Shown here: positions 7,689 through 17,079 of the stretch, piece by piece
How positions within the stretch are numbered: the stretch's first letter is position 1
How the letters are laid out: the number at the start of each line of letters is the position of its first letter
Source of the DNA: Pseudonocardia hierapolitana
Lineage (GTDB): Bacteria > Actinomycetota > Actinomycetes > Mycobacteriales > Pseudonocardiaceae
DNA length: 64,000 bases
Direction: 5' to 3'
Assembly (NCBI RefSeq): GCF_007994075.1
Contig: NZ_VIWU01000001.1
Span: forward strand, 1,178,001-1,242,000
Translations under genes and position numbers: made by a program
The notes under the pieces: generated by a model
Seen by the model: the letters and a program-made list of their open reading frames with translations, nothing else
Database searches by the model: none
What the model was told of the DNA's origin: nothing

Positions 7689-9380
7689 TCAAGAAGTCGA
7701 GTCGATCCGGGCGGGCGAGCCCGGCGAGCCGAGAACCGATCGGCCTGCTCCCCCGTTCGTCACTCGCCCGTTGCGGGCGGCAGCAGCGGCTGCGGCCTCC
7801 TCCGCGCGGGCCTGCTCCAGGGCCGCGATCTCCTCGGCCGGGTCCGGCGTGAGCAGCGAGCCGGGGACCGGCGCGCCGCCCATGCCGAGCTGGTTCATCC
7901 GCTTGGGCACCGGGGCACCCTGGTACTCCAGCGGGATCGCGTGGCCGTGCTCGTCGAGACCGCCCAGCGGCTGGTGCACCTCGATGAACCCGCCGTGGGG
8001 CAGCCGCTTGATGATGCCGGTCTCGATGCCGTGCTCGAGCACCGCGCGGTCGGAGCGCTGCAGCCCGATGCAGATCCGGTACGTCACCCAGTAGGCGATC
8101 GGCGGCACCACCAGCACCCCGATGCGCCCCGCCCACGTGGTGGCGTTCAGCGAGACGTCGAAGAAGTAGGCGATCAGGTCGTTGCTGCCGCACAGCACGA
8201 GAACGGCGTAGAACGAGATGGCCATGACGCCGAGCGAGGTGCGGACCGGCACGTCCCGCGGCCGCTGCAGCAGGTTGTGCAGCGCGTCGTCCTTGGTGAA
8301 CCGCCGCTCGATCCACGGGTAGGCGCCCGCGAGCACGTACAGGACCGGGAGGAACGCGGGCGACGCCCAGAACGCGGGCGGGATGTTGTAGTCCCCGAGG
8401 TAGATGTCCCACGGCGGGAAGATCCGCAGCATCCCCTCGGTGAACAGCACGTACCAGTCGGGCTGGGAGCCCGCGGAGATGTGCGCCGGGTTGTACGGGC
8501 CGAAGTTCCAGATCGGGTTGATCTGGAACAACCCGCCCATCACCCCGAGCACTCCGACCGTGACCGCGAAGAACGCCCCGGCCTTCACCGCGAACGTCGG
8601 GAGGATCCGCACGCCGACGACGTTGCGCTCGCTGCGGCCGCGGCCGGGGAACTGCGTGTGCTTCTGGTACCAGATCAGCCCGAGGTGCACGGAGACCAAT
8701 GCGAGCAGGGTGGCCGGGATGACCAGCACGTGCGTGATGTAGAGGAACGGGATGACCTCGGTGCCGGGGAATTCGCTGCGGAACAGCATCCAGTGCAGCC
8801 ACGTGCCCACCACCGGGATGGCAAGGGTGAACCCGGAGGCGATCCGCAGCCCGGTGCCCGACAGCAGGTCGTCGGGAAGCGAGTAGCCGGTGAAGCCGGC
8901 GAAGAAGCCGGTGAACAGCATCAGCACGCCGATCACCCAGGTGGCCTCGCGCGGCTTGCGGAAGGCGCCGGTGAAGAACGTCCGGCACATGTGCACGACC
9001 ATCGCGGCCAGGAACAGCAACGCCGCCCAGTGGTGCACCTGGCGGATGAACAGCCCGCCGCGGACCTCGAAGGAGATCGCGAGCGCGCTCTCGTAGGCCC
9101 GCGACATGTGGATGCCGCGCAGGTTCTCGAACGGGCCGTCGTAGACGACCTCCTCCATCGAGGGGTCGAAGAACAGCGCGAGGTAGGTGCCCGAGAGCAG
9201 CAGCACGATGAAGCTGTAGAGCGCGACCTCGCCCAGCATGAACGACCAGTGCGTCGGGAAGACCTTGTTGAACTGCCTGCGCAGCCCGGCCGCCGGGTGG
9301 TAGCGCTGGTCGAGCCCGTCGAGGGCAGCCACGACCTTCGCGTTGTCGCCCGAGCCGGTGGGCGTCGTGATCGAGCTCAT
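7689..9380 (-). CDS. qcrB: Cytochrome bc1 complex cytochrome b subunit (orphan copy)
   Basis: The 563-residue membrane protein is a full Qcr[25 protein letters not shown] as first helix, haem-ligand histidines in [13 protein letters not shown] and [21 protein letters not shown], the Qo-site PDWY (actinobacterial form of PEWY), about eight to nine TM segments, and the actinobacterial cytosolic tail ([15 protein letters not shown]). It normally sits in qcrCAB beside ctaE; here no qcrA, qcrC or oxidase gene is adjacent, so it is probably a paralogue of the respiratory copy. ATG 9380 is preferred over GTG 9389; neither has a strong ribosome site. A CRP-type site lies about 95 bases upstream. Confidence 0.92.
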   Translation of the reverse strand: MSSITTPTGSGDNAKVVAALDGLDQRYHPAAGLRRQFNKVFPTHWSFMLGEVALYSFIVLLLSGTYLALFFDPSMEEVVYDGPFENLRGIHMSRAYESALAISFEVRGGLFIRQVHHWAALLFLAAMVVHMCRTFFTGAFRKPREATWVIGVLMLFTGFFAGFTGYSLPDDLLSGTGLRIASGFTLAIPVVGTWLHWMLFRSEFPGTEVIPFLYITHVLVIPATLLALVSVHLGLIWYQKHTQFPGRGRSERNVVGVRILPTFAVKAGAFFAVTVGVLGVMGGLFQINPIWNFGPYNPAHISAGSQPDWYVLFTEGMLRIFPPWDIYLGDYNIPPAFWASPAFLPVLYVLAGAYPWIERRFTKDDALHNLLQRPRDVPVRTSLGVMAISFYAVLVLCGSNDLIAYFFDVSLNATTWAGRIGVLVVPPIAYWVTYRICIGLQRSDRAVLEHGIETGIIKRLPHGGFIEVHQPLGGLDEHGHAIPLEYQGAPVPKRMNQLGMGGAPVPGSLLTPDPAEEIAALEQARAEEAAAAAAARNGRVTNGGAGRSVLGSPGSPARIDSTS

Positions 9381-9977
9381 GGGACGCACCGCCGCACCAG
9401 CGCCCCCCGAACCAGTGCATCAGCGTCGTTCGGCATGCACTCAAGACGCCACGGCCCGGCCGGCTGTGACACGACGTGATCGGCATCACAGCCCCCGTCT
9501 CGATGGAGGCGCGCACGGACCCGATCACCGGCGGCCCCGGGAGGGCGAGCGCGGCGGTGTAGGCGTCGATCTCACGGGGAGCGCGCAGGACAGCCGCTGC
9601 TCGCCTTCGAAGCGGACGAATGGGAGTAGGGTGCGGTGACTGGCGGCACATCGAGCGCCGACGTCCACGTCGGAGTCGTCGTCAGCGCAGGCAGCCGGTT
9701 CGAGACCGGAGGCAGGAGCGCCGACATGAGGTCGGTTCTCGGGCGTTCTCCACACCGAGCGGTTCTCGCCATCACGTCCGCGCATCACGACCCGCGACCG
9801 GTGTTTCCACGCTCGTCGACAGCCGATGGGCCCCGGACGGCGGCTGGGCGCCGCCAGTGCTCGTCGCCGCGTCACCGACCGGTTCCGCGGTCGGCCGAGC
9901 AGGGCCGGGTTGACCGCGGGAAACCGGGAGCGTCGTTCTCCCCGATCCGGACCATCCCAACCGAACATCGGAGTCAC
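9381..9977. other. Long divergent intergenic region between qcrB and hpf
   Basis: About 600 bases without a convincing gene on either strand. It contains a CRP/FNR-type dyad at 9475-9490. A TTGAGT hexamer suitable as a qcrB -35 box lies at about 9450-9455 on the minus strand. A TTGACC sits near 9914 ahead of hpf. Frames within it lack family sequence and usable ribosome sites. Confidence 0.5.
9475..9490. promoter_or_regulatory. CRP/GlxR-type binding site
   Basis: CGTGA-TCGGCA-TCACA matches the TGTGA-N6-TCACA consensus at nine of ten positions; read on the minus strand the left half is perfect. It lies about 95 bases upstream of qcrB and about 490 upstream of hpf. An additional TGTGA occurs at 9465-9469. 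Actinobacterial CRP-family proteins of this specificity control respiratory and resuscitation genes. Confidence 0.6.
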
Positions 9978-10400
9978 ATGGAACCGCGAACGCCCCAGGA
10001 CGGCCCGGAGAACGAGATGGAGATCGTCGTGACGGGGCGCAACATCGATGCGCCCGCGCGGTATCGCGAGCACATCGCCCTGAGGCTGGCCCGCCTCAAG
10101 CGCTACAGCAGCCACGTCGTCCGTTTCGACGTCATGCTCGACCACGAGACGAACTCGCACCTGCCCGCGACGAGCCACCGGGTCGAGATCACCGGCAGCG
10201 GACGAGGCCCGACGATGCGCGCCGAAGCGCACGGCCCCGACATCTCCGCGGCTCTCGAGCTCGCTGTCGGCAAACTCGAGGAGCGGCTCCGGCGGAATCA
10301 CGACCGTCGTCTGATACACCACGGTCGGCACAACCCCACATCGGTCGCCGCCGCAACCGCCGCACTCAGCGGTATCCACACCACCGATCCGTCCGACTAG
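9978..10400 (+). CDS. hpf: Short HPF/RaiA-type ribosome hibernation factor
   Basis: The 140-residue protein holds one HPF/YfiA domain at about 14-115: MEIVVTGRNIDAPARYREHI opens strand 1 and helix 1, RLKRYSSHVVRFDVML follows, then EITGSGRGPTMRAEAHGPDISAALELAVGKLEERLRR as the second helix. The C-terminal dimerisation domain of long HPF, usual in actinobacteria, is missing and replaced by a short His/Ala tail. The protein binds the 30S decoding region in resting cells. ATG 9978 is chosen because GGAG precedes it and the family starts there. It is divergent from qcrB. Confidence 0.88.
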   Translation: MEPRTPQDGPENEMEIVVTGRNIDAPARYREHIALRLARLKRYSSHVVRFDVMLDHETNSHLPATSHRVEITGSGRGPTMRAEAHGPDISAALELAVGKLEERLRRNHDRRLIHHGRHNPTSVAAATAALSGIHTTDPSD

Positions 10401-10456
10401 CGCTCCCGGGCTCGGCGATCCGTTCGACGATCTGCATGCAGGGGGTGTGACGGCGT

Positions 10457-10855
10457 TCAGCCGGGCGAGCGGGGATGCCGCGGCGCGCGACCGGGACCGA
10501 TCTGCGCGCAGACACTGACCTGGTCGCCGTCGGCCGTGCGGAAGTCCTCCACGAGCCGCAGCCCGTCCTCGTGCTGCTCGATGCGACTCTCCGCGGTGCC
10601 GCTCACGACCGCACCGGTGGCCGCGACGACGTGCGTGAAGCGGATCGAGATCCGCCGGCCCGCCCGCGTGCCGACGAAACGGCCGATGCGTACCGTGTCG
10701 CCCTCGTATTCGCCCCAGATCATCCCGTCGCGCTCGTGGTAGTCGAAGATCGTGGGCGAGGACGGATCGACGTCGCTCGCCGTCGACGACACCATCGCGA
10801 ATCGAAGCCCGTCGAGGTCGAGGTCGAGGTCGGAGGCGGATCTGCTGGCGGCCAT
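10457..10855 (-). CDS. Conserved hypothetical, 'N-acetylglutamate synthase'-like beta protein
   Basis: A 132-residue all-beta protein whose segments (DGLRFAMVSSTASDVD, TIFDYHERDGMIWGEYEGD, IRFTHVVAATGAVVSGTAES) match the small family that databases often label N-acetylglutamate synthase without evidence. The N-terminus repeats DLDLDLD. No catalytic residues can be named. It converges on hpf and precedes nothing obviously linked. Confidence 0.6.
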   Translation of the reverse strand: MAASRSASDLDLDLDGLRFAMVSSTASDVDPSSPTIFDYHERDGMIWGEYEGDTVRIGRFVGTRAGRRISIRFTHVVAATGAVVSGTAESRIEQHEDGLRLVEDFRTADGDQVSVCAQIGPGRAPRHPRSPG

Positions 10856-10909
10856 ACCGAGATCGTGCCCGGCACGGCCACCGATCGCGATCGGCAGGGG
10901 GCGAAGAAC

Positions 10910-11335
10910 TCAGCGCCGGGGCGCCAGCACGTGCTCGATCGCCGTCGCGACGTCGGGGAAGCTCTCGACCGGTTCGGCGGTCACCCTGTCCCGCAGCACG
11001 GGCGCGCCGCCGTCGAGGTCGACGGTCAGCAGGTACAGGTCGCTGTCCCCCAGCACCAGGTACCCCTCCCGACCCGGCACATCACGCCAGAGCGTGTTCG
11101 CCGCGACCAAGCCCTGCCAGAACCCACCCGGCCCACGCGCCTCGGGGCTCTGCCAGCTGCCGTAGAGCACCAGCCCGTCCACATCGACACCGTCCTCACG
11201 GCGCAGCAGGTCGGCGTAGGCGTCCGGCAGCGTCGCCCCGAACAGCGAGCGCAACCGCTCCCGCACCGCCGCTATCGCCGCCTCGTCGGCGCCGGGCTGC
11301 ACGGGCTCGTCGATCGGTGGCCGCACGCACACCAC
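10910..11335 (-). CDS. SMI1/KNR4-family (YrhA-type) protein
   Basis: The 141-residue protein has the SMI1/KNR4 pattern: an N-terminal helix with LFGATLPDAYADLLRREDGVDVDGLVLYG, a central loop with the family GFWQGLV segment, then strands VLGDSDLYLLTVDLD and a final helix. In bacteria such proteins are often immunity proteins to contact toxins or regulators, but no toxin gene adjoins it here. Function therefore unassigned. Confidence 0.72.
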   Translation of the reverse strand: MVCVRPPIDEPVQPGADEAAIAAVRERLRSLFGATLPDAYADLLRREDGVDVDGLVLYGSWQSPEARGPGGFWQGLVAANTLWRDVPGREGYLVLGDSDLYLLTVDLDGGAPVLRDRVTAEPVESFPDVATAIEHVLAPRR

Positions 11336-11362
11336 CCTACGACCGCCTCGCGAACACCCGGA

Positions 11363-12244
11363 TCAGCCGACGGTCGCCAGCGCCCCGGGCGCGATGTCGA
11401 CCTGCACCTCCGTGCCGGCATCCAGCGTGAGCACTTCCCCGTCCAGCTGGAGCGGCATCGGCTTGAGCGTGGTGAATCCGTAGTGCGTGGCGGTCGGCTG
11501 CGGCCCCAGCCCGCGGGTTGCCGCCTTGATCGCCACACCGAGGATCCGCCACTTCGCGGTGTGCGGCAGGGTGATCACCTCGAACCGCCCGTCGTCGGGC
11601 GTCCCGCCCTCACTGAGGGTGGCGTACTTGGCCATCTCGGTGATGTTGGCGAACAACAGGCTGTCGAACCTGCGCCGGCTCCCGTCCTCCAGCTCGATCG
11701 CGAACGGGCGGAACCGGGCGAAGGTCCGCACCACCGACACGATCTCCCGGACCGATCCCTTGCCCCCCTCCTCCAGGTCGACCGCGACCACCGGGGTCAG
11801 GCCGATCCCGATGTAGGAATGGGCGAATCGCGACCGCGCATCCGGCCCGCTCCCCACCGTGAGACGAAGAAGGTCGATGCGGCGCACGTCACCGGCGACC
11901 ACGGCATCGGCAAGCGGACGTTCGGCGGTGGTCCGCCGGTGGTCGTTCGCGTTGCCTGCGGCCATCACCGCGCAGACCACCTCCTCGTTGCCCGCCTGCA
12001 TCGCCCCGTCGACCACCTCGTTGTACCCACCGTCGCCGCTCACCGAGATGATCAGCGGACGACCCTTCGAAGCCGCTTCCCTGGCGAGGTCGCGTGCGTG
12101 CCCGGCATGCTCGGTCGGGCTGAGGCTCACCGTCGTGGTCGGCAGCCGGCCCGCAAGATCCGCCCGCAGCTCCTCGGCCAGCCGCGGCGCCTCCCCCGTG
12201 CTCTGCGGATTGAAGATCACGACGATCCGGTCGAAAGAGGTCAC
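11363..12244 (-). CDS. Diacylglycerol kinase-family lipid kinase
   Basis: The 293-residue protein shows the DAGK catalytic fold: IVVIFNPQSTG at the N-terminus, the nucleotide loop SVSGDGGYNEVVDG (variant of GGDGTxNEV), AAGNANDH, and the C-terminal beta sandwich (GFTTLKPMPLQLDGEV with the DGE motif). It probably phosphorylates a lipid at the membrane. GTG 12244 is chosen because family sequence starts at VTSFDRIVVI and the longer frame upstream overlaps an ABC permease. The Gly-Gly-Tyr in place of Gly-Thr in the glycine loop is slightly unusual. Confidence 0.85.
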   Translation of the reverse strand: MTSFDRIVVIFNPQSTGEAPRLAEELRADLAGRLPTTTVSLSPTEHAGHARDLAREAASKGRPLIISVSGDGGYNEVVDGAMQAGNEEVVCAVMAAGNANDHRRTTAERPLADAVVAGDVRRIDLLRLTVGSGPDARSRFAHSYIGIGLTPVVAVDLEEGGKGSVREIVSVVRTFARFRPFAIELEDGSRRRFDSLLFANITEMAKYATLSEGGTPDDGRFEVITLPHTAKWRILGVAIKAATRGLGPQPTATHYGFTTLKPMPLQLDGEVLTLDAGTEVQVDIAPGALATVG

Positions 12245-12381
12245 ACCCGACCGTAGCCTCGGCGGACACGGGCATGCAGTCCGGCGGCGAGCCGGCGGGC
12301 GCGTGCGGATCGGTCTCGGCGAGCTCACCGAGCGGGCATCCGCCGTCGCACTGGTGCTCGTGCCGGAGAACCCGCAGGGGA

Positions 12382-13350
12382 CTACTTCACGATGCCGACA
12401 TGCCCCCGGTTCATGGTGAGCGCGACCGCGGAAACGATCACCGCGCCGTACACGATCTGCTCGTAGCTCGGGTCCACGCCCATCACCGACATGCCGATGC
12501 GCAGGACCGCGATGAGCAGGGCGCCCACCAGCGTGCGCAGCGGGCCGCCGACACCGCCGGTGATCGCGGTGCCGCCGACGACGACCGCGGCGATCGCCGG
12601 GAGCAGCAACGAGTCCGCCAAGGTCGGGGCACCGCTGAACTGGGAGGCTGCCAGTACGACGGAGGCGAGGCCTGCGCACAGCCCCGACAGGGCGAACGCC
12701 AGGACCCGCAGCCGCGGCGTGCGCGCGCCCGACATCAGCGCCGCGCGTTCGGCCCGGCCCATCGCGTGCAGGGCGCGGCCGTTCGCGAGCACCCGCATGA
12801 GGGCCGCCGCGACGAGCACCGCCACGATCGCCAGCACCGCCGCGATCGGCAGCCCGGCGACCCGCAGATCGCGCAGCCAGAAGATCGTGTCGTAACCCTC
12901 GGCGATGGAGATCGTCGAGGCGCCGGACACCGTGAGTGCCACGCCCGACCACAACCCCATCGCGCCGAGCGTCACCACGAACGACGGGACCTGGGCGTAC
13001 GCGCTCACGGCGCCGTTGAGCGCGCCGGCGAGGGTGGTGGCGGCGAGCGTGGCGAGCACACCCCCCACGCCCGCCGACGGCAGCCACGACGCGAGCAGCA
13101 CTGTGCCGAGCGAGGCGAGCACGGCGACCGACAGGTCGATGCCACCGATGAGGATCACGAACGTCTGCCCGAGGGCGAGCAGCAGCAGCGGCGCGGCCCC
13201 CTCCAGCAGCGCGCGCAGGCTCGCCGCACCGAGGAAGGACGGTTCCCGGCTCGCGACAGCGAGCACGAGCACCACGAGCACCGCGGCGGGCACGGCGGCG
13301 ACGACCCGCTCGCGCAGGTCGTCGCGGCGGAGGAACGACACGCTGGTCAT
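12382..13350 (-). CDS. Ribose-type ABC transporter permease (system B, second)
   Basis: The 322-residue protein has about nine TM helices and the RbsC/AraH-family (BPD_transp_2) motifs QTFVILIGGIDLSVA and IAAVVVGGTAITGG. It is the last gene of the 14-gene minus-strand run, five bases after the ATPase stop. With the ATPase 13356-14888, permease 14885-15904 and binding protein 15901-17010 it makes a complete CUT2-type importer with two different permeases. Confidence 0.9.
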   Translation of the reverse strand: MTSVSFLRRDDLRERVVAAVPAAVLVVLVLAVASREPSFLGAASLRALLEGAAPLLLLALGQTFVILIGGIDLSVAVLASLGTVLLASWLPSAGVGGVLATLAATTLAGALNGAVSAYAQVPSFVVTLGAMGLWSGVALTVSGASTISIAEGYDTIFWLRDLRVAGLPIAAVLAIVAVLVAAALMRVLANGRALHAMGRAERAALMSGARTPRLRVLAFALSGLCAGLASVVLAASQFSGAPTLADSLLLPAIAAVVVGGTAITGGVGGPLRTLVGALLIAVLRIGMSVMGVDPSYEQIVYGAVIVSAVALTMNRGHVGIVK

Positions 13351-13355
13351 GGGGG

Positions 13356-14888
13356 TCACACCATCTGCTCGACGAGATCGACCTGGGTGGGTTTCGCGCC
13401 GGCCGGCGCGTCGAGGCGGGCGGTCACCCGGCCGTCGCGCATGACGACGACCCGGTGGCTGAGCGCGATCGTCTCCTCGAGCGTGTCCGAGAGCAGGACG
13501 ATCGCCAGCCCGCGTTCGCACATCTCCCGCACCAGGCGGTAGACGTCCTCCTTGGCCCCGACGTCGAGGCCGCGGGTGGGGTGGTCGAGGACGAGCACCC
13601 GCAGCCGCGGCGAGACGAGCCATTTGGCGAGCGCCACCTTCTGCTGGTTGCCGCCCGACAGCGTCGCGATGTCCGTTCCGGGACCGGGCGTGCGGATGCG
13701 CAGCCGCTCGATCCACCGCGCCACGATCCCGCGGCGGCGCCGGGGGTCGACGAACGGTCCGGCGGAGACCGGGGAGCGGTCGGCGAGCAGGATGTTGTCG
13801 GCCACCGACATCCCCATCGCCACGCCCTCGAAGCGGCGCTCCGCGGGGATGTAGCCGATGCCGGCGTGCACGGCGTCGGCGGGCGACCGGAAGCGCACCG
13901 GCGTCCCGGCCAGTCGCATCTCGCCCGCGTCCACCGGCTCCGCGCCGAACAGGGCGCGCGCGAGGTCCTCCCGCCCGGACCCGACCACGCCCGCGACGCC
14001 GAGGACCTCGCCGCGGCGCACCGACAGCGACACGTCGGTGAAGCTGCCAGCCCGGGTGAGACCGGTGACGCCGAGCACCTCCTGGGCGCCGTCGACGTCG
14101 CCCTGGGCGTCCTCGCGGTAGTAGCTGCCGGTGCTCTCCCGGCCCACCATCAGCCGGTAGAGCTCCTGCACGTCGACGTCGGCGGGGTCGCGCTCGGCGA
14201 CGCAGCGCCCGTCCTTGAGGACGTAGACGCGGTCGGAGACGCGCAGCACCTCGTCGAGCCGGTGCGAGACGAACACGACCGACGCCCGGGTGCGCAGCCG
14301 CTCGATCTGCGCGAACAGCACCTCGGTGTCGTCGCCGTCGAGCACGGACGTCGGCTCGTCGAACACGATGACCGGTTCGGTGTCGGCCGGCCCGTCGAGG
14401 TGGTCCTCGACCGACAGCGCCTTGGCGACCTCCACCATCTGCCGCTGCGCGAACGTCAGCGCGTCGACGCGGGCCGTCGGCGGGATGGGCGAGCCGATCT
14501 TGTCCAGCTGCGCCTGCGCCCGCCTGTTCAGCTCCGGCCAGCGGTAGATCCCGCCGCGCACGGCCGATCCCTCGAAGCCGAGCATGAGGTTCTCCGCCAC
14601 CGACACCGACGCGACGAGCGACTGCTCCTGGTGCACGATCCCGACGCCCGCCCGTGCCGCGTCACGCGGCCCGGTGAACCGCCGGGCCTGCCCGCGCACG
14701 AGCAGCTCGCCCTCGTCGGGCTGGTACACCCCGGAGAGGATCTTCAGCAGCGTCGACTTCCCGGCCCCGTTCTCCCCGATCAGCCCGACGACCTCGCGCG
14801 GCCGCACGGTGATGCTCACGTCGTCGAGGGCGACGACACCGGGGAAGCGCTTGGTCACCCCGCGGAGCTCGAGGGCGGCCGTGCTCAT
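13356..14888 (-). CDS. Ribose-type ABC transporter ATPase, two NBDs (system B)
   Basis: A 510-residue RbsA-type protein with two nucleotide-binding domains. NBD1: Walker A GENGAGKSTL (about 37-46), signature region LTFAQRQMVEVAKAL, Walker B VIVFDEPTSVLDG. NBD2: degenerate Walker A GVVGSGRED, signature LSGGNQQKVALAKWL, Walker B VLVLDHPTRGLDVG. In NBD2 the catalytic Glu after the Walker B Asp is His, so ATP hydrolysis probably depends on NBD1. Start ATG 14888 overlaps the stop of the upstream permease by four bases. Confidence 0.92.
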   Translation of the reverse strand: MSTAALELRGVTKRFPGVVALDDVSITVRPREVVGLIGENGAGKSTLLKILSGVYQPDEGELLVRGQARRFTGPRDAARAGVGIVHQEQSLVASVSVAENLMLGFEGSAVRGGIYRWPELNRRAQAQLDKIGSPIPPTARVDALTFAQRQMVEVAKALSVEDHLDGPADTEPVIVFDEPTSVLDGDDTEVLFAQIERLRTRASVVFVSHRLDEVLRVSDRVYVLKDGRCVAERDPADVDVQELYRLMVGRESTGSYYREDAQGDVDGAQEVLGVTGLTRAGSFTDVSLSVRRGEVLGVAGVVGSGREDLARALFGAEPVDAGEMRLAGTPVRFRSPADAVHAGIGYIPAERRFEGVAMGMSVADNILLADRSPVSAGPFVDPRRRRGIVARWIERLRIRTPGPGTDIATLSGGNQQKVALAKWLVSPRLRVLVLDHPTRGLDVGAKEDVYRLVREMCERGLAIVLLSDTLEETIALSHRVVVMRDGRVTARLDAPAGAKPTQVDLVEQMV

Positions 14889-15904
14889 TTCACCACCCGC
14901 GTGCGCCGCCGCTGGGTCCACACGGTCGCGGCGATCGCCACGACGATCACCACGCCCTGCACCGAGCGCTGGATCGCCGGGTCCACCCCGACGAGGATCA
15001 GCCCGTTGGCGAGCACGCTGATCAGCAGCGCGCCGACGAGCGTCTGCAGCACCCCGCCGCGGCCGCCGGACAGCAACGTCCCGCCGACGACCACCGCCGT
15101 GATCGTGGCGAACAGCTGCCCCGATCCGATCTGCACGTCGCCGACGCCGAGCCGGGTCGCGGCCATCACGCCGGCCAGGCCCGCGGCCGAACCCGCGAGC
15201 ACGAACGCCCACACCTTGTAGCGCGCGACCGGCAGCCCGGCGAGCCTGGCGATCTGCTCGTCGCCGCCGACGAGCAGGATCGTGCGCCCCACCCGGGTAT
15301 AGCGCTGCACGAGGTAGCCGAGCAGCAGCACGGCGAGAGCGAGCAGCGCCAGGCGGGAGACGCCGAGGACCCGGTCGGTGCCCCACAGCCGCAGCCCCTC
15401 GTCGAGCATGCGCGGCGGCTGCCCGCCGAACAGAACCGTGGCGATCCCGGTGCCGATCGCCCCGGTGCCGAGCGTGACCATGAACGAGGGGATCCGCAGC
15501 CGGGTGTGCAGCAGGCCGTTGACCAGCCCGAACAACGCGCCCACGCCGACGCCACCGAGGACGGCGAGGTAGCCGAGGTCGTTGCCGTTGCGGTCGTTGG
15601 CCGCCAGCAGGACCGCGACCAGGGACGAGGTCGCCATCACGCCCTCGACGGACAGGTCGATGCTGCCGAGCAGGATCACGAACGTCGCGCCGGCGGCGAG
15701 CACGAGCAGGATGGCGGTCTGGTCGGCGATGCTGCCGGCGTTGCCCGCCGTCAGGAACCGGTCGGTCAGCAGCGAGAACACCGCGGCGAGCGCCACCAGG
15801 GCGAGCACCGGCCCGGCGTCGATCACCCGGCGGGCCAGCGGGGTGGGGGCGAGGACGGACGGCCTCGCCCCCACCACCGCCGTCCCCGGTCGGGCAGCGT
15901 TCAT
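14885..15904 (-). CDS. Ribose-type ABC transporter permease (system B, first)
   Basis: A 339-residue BPD_transp_2 permease with about ten TM helices and the motifs GATFVILLGSIDLSVEG and ITAVVVGGTLLSGG. It overlaps the binding-protein gene upstream and the ATPase downstream by four bases each, indicating translational coupling. It is not a close copy of the second permease at 12382; the pair would form a heterodimeric channel. Confidence 0.92.
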   Translation of the reverse strand: MNAARPGTAVVGARPSVLAPTPLARRVIDAGPVLALVALAAVFSLLTDRFLTAGNAGSIADQTAILLVLAAGATFVILLGSIDLSVEGVMATSSLVAVLLAANDRNGNDLGYLAVLGGVGVGALFGLVNGLLHTRLRIPSFMVTLGTGAIGTGIATVLFGGQPPRMLDEGLRLWGTDRVLGVSRLALLALAVLLLGYLVQRYTRVGRTILLVGGDEQIARLAGLPVARYKVWAFVLAGSAAGLAGVMAATRLGVGDVQIGSGQLFATITAVVVGGTLLSGGRGGVLQTLVGALLISVLANGLILVGVDPAIQRSVQGVVIVVAIAATVWTQRRRTRVVK

Positions 15905-17010
15905 TCGAGGGCGCCCGTGTTGCGAGCGAGCGGGTCGGCGATGTCGTCGGCGAGGTCGGCCTCGGTGGGCGGGGTGAGGAAGTCCGCGACGTTGTCCTTC
16001 GTGATCACGAACTGCTCGCCGTAGAACGCGCGGTCGCCGGGGCTCGCGGCGGCGACGTCGTACTGACCGGTGGCGGCCTTGTACGCGAGTGCGAGACCCG
16101 CGGCGCCCTGCCAGTAGGCGTCCGAGGACACCGTCGCGACGTAACCGCTGTCGCCTGCCTGGATGGCTTCGAGGGCCTCGGGCACCGCGTCGTTGCCGAC
16201 GATCGGCACCTGTCCGGCCAGCCCGGCCGCACGCAGGGCCTCCAGCGCGCCGAGGGCCATGTCGTCGTTGGCCGCCCAGATCCCCTTGACCTGCCCGCTG
16301 TGCTTGGCGAGCAGCGTCTGGGTCACCTGGAACGCCTTGTTCCGGTTCCACTCGGCGGTCTGCTGGTCGAGCAGCTGCACGCCGGGGTTCTCCTGCAGGG
16401 CCTTCTCCAACCCGGCGAAGCGCTGCTTGGCCGGGACGTTGTCGAGGATGCCCTGCAAGGCGATGATGCCGCCGCTGCCGCCCATGGCGGAGATCAGCGC
16501 CTTCGCGGTCTCGTAGCCGCCGACGCGACCGTCGAACGTGACGTGGGCGACCCAGCCGTTGCCGACGTCGGCGGGCGCGAGCTCGTCGGGCTTGTTCCAG
16601 TGCGTGACGACGTGGCCGCCCGCCTCCTGCACCGCCCGGACGATCGCCTGCGTGTCCGATGAGGTGTTCGGGTCGACGTTGAGCACGACCGTGCTGCCGC
16701 CGCTGAGCACCGACTTGATCTGGTTGAGCTGCTGCTGGGAGTCGCCCTCGTTCGCGAGGGTCTGCACCGGCATCCCGACCGACCGGGCGAACATCTCGCC
16801 GCCCTTCGCCCAGTTGGCGTGGTAGGGGTTGGACAGGCTGCGGATCGACTGCACGAGCACCACATTCTCCGGCGCCGCGGGGGCGGAGCGATTCGCCGCG
16901 TCCTCGCTGGCCGACGAGCAGCCGGCGGCGAACAGGGCGAGCAGCGCCGCACCGGCGGCGGTGATGCGAGTACGCGATCCGCGCAGGACGGAGCGCTTCG
17001 GGACACTCAT
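15901..17010 (-). CDS. Sugar-binding lipoprotein of ABC importer (system B)
   Basis: A 369-residue periplasmic-binding protein of the ribose/LacI fold (Peripla_BP_4). The signal peptide ends in the lipobox FAAGC (Cys31). Family marks include SIRSLSNPYHANWAKGGEMFA, VLNVDPNTSSDTQ, and GIWAANDDMALGALEALRAAG followed by VGNDAVPEALEAI. It should be anchored outside the membrane and deliver ligand to the two system B permeases. The ligand cannot be deduced. Confidence 0.92.
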   Translation of the reverse strand: MSVPKRSVLRGSRTRITAAGAALLALFAAGCSSASEDAANRSAPAAPENVVLVQSIRSLSNPYHANWAKGGEMFARSVGMPVQTLANEGDSQQQLNQIKSVLSGGSTVVLNVDPNTSSDTQAIVRAVQEAGGHVVTHWNKPDELAPADVGNGWVAHVTFDGRVGGYETAKALISAMGGSGGIIALQGILDNVPAKQRFAGLEKALQENPGVQLLDQQTAEWNRNKAFQVTQTLLAKHSGQVKGIWAANDDMALGALEALRAAGLAGQVPIVGNDAVPEALEAIQAGDSGYVATVSSDAYWQGAAGLALAYKAATGQYDVAAASPGDRAFYGEQFVITKDNVADFLTPPTEADLADDIADPLARNTGALE

Positions 17011-17079
17011 CTTCGAGCCTCTCGGGGAAGGACGGCCGGCACGACGCCGGTCGGGACTGCTGTGAGCGGGCGGGGAGCG

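Noticed and set aside
9525..10379. Minus-strand frame opposite hpf and its upstream region
   Set aside because: No domain is recognisable and it runs antisense to a clear hpf gene; typical high-GC shadow.
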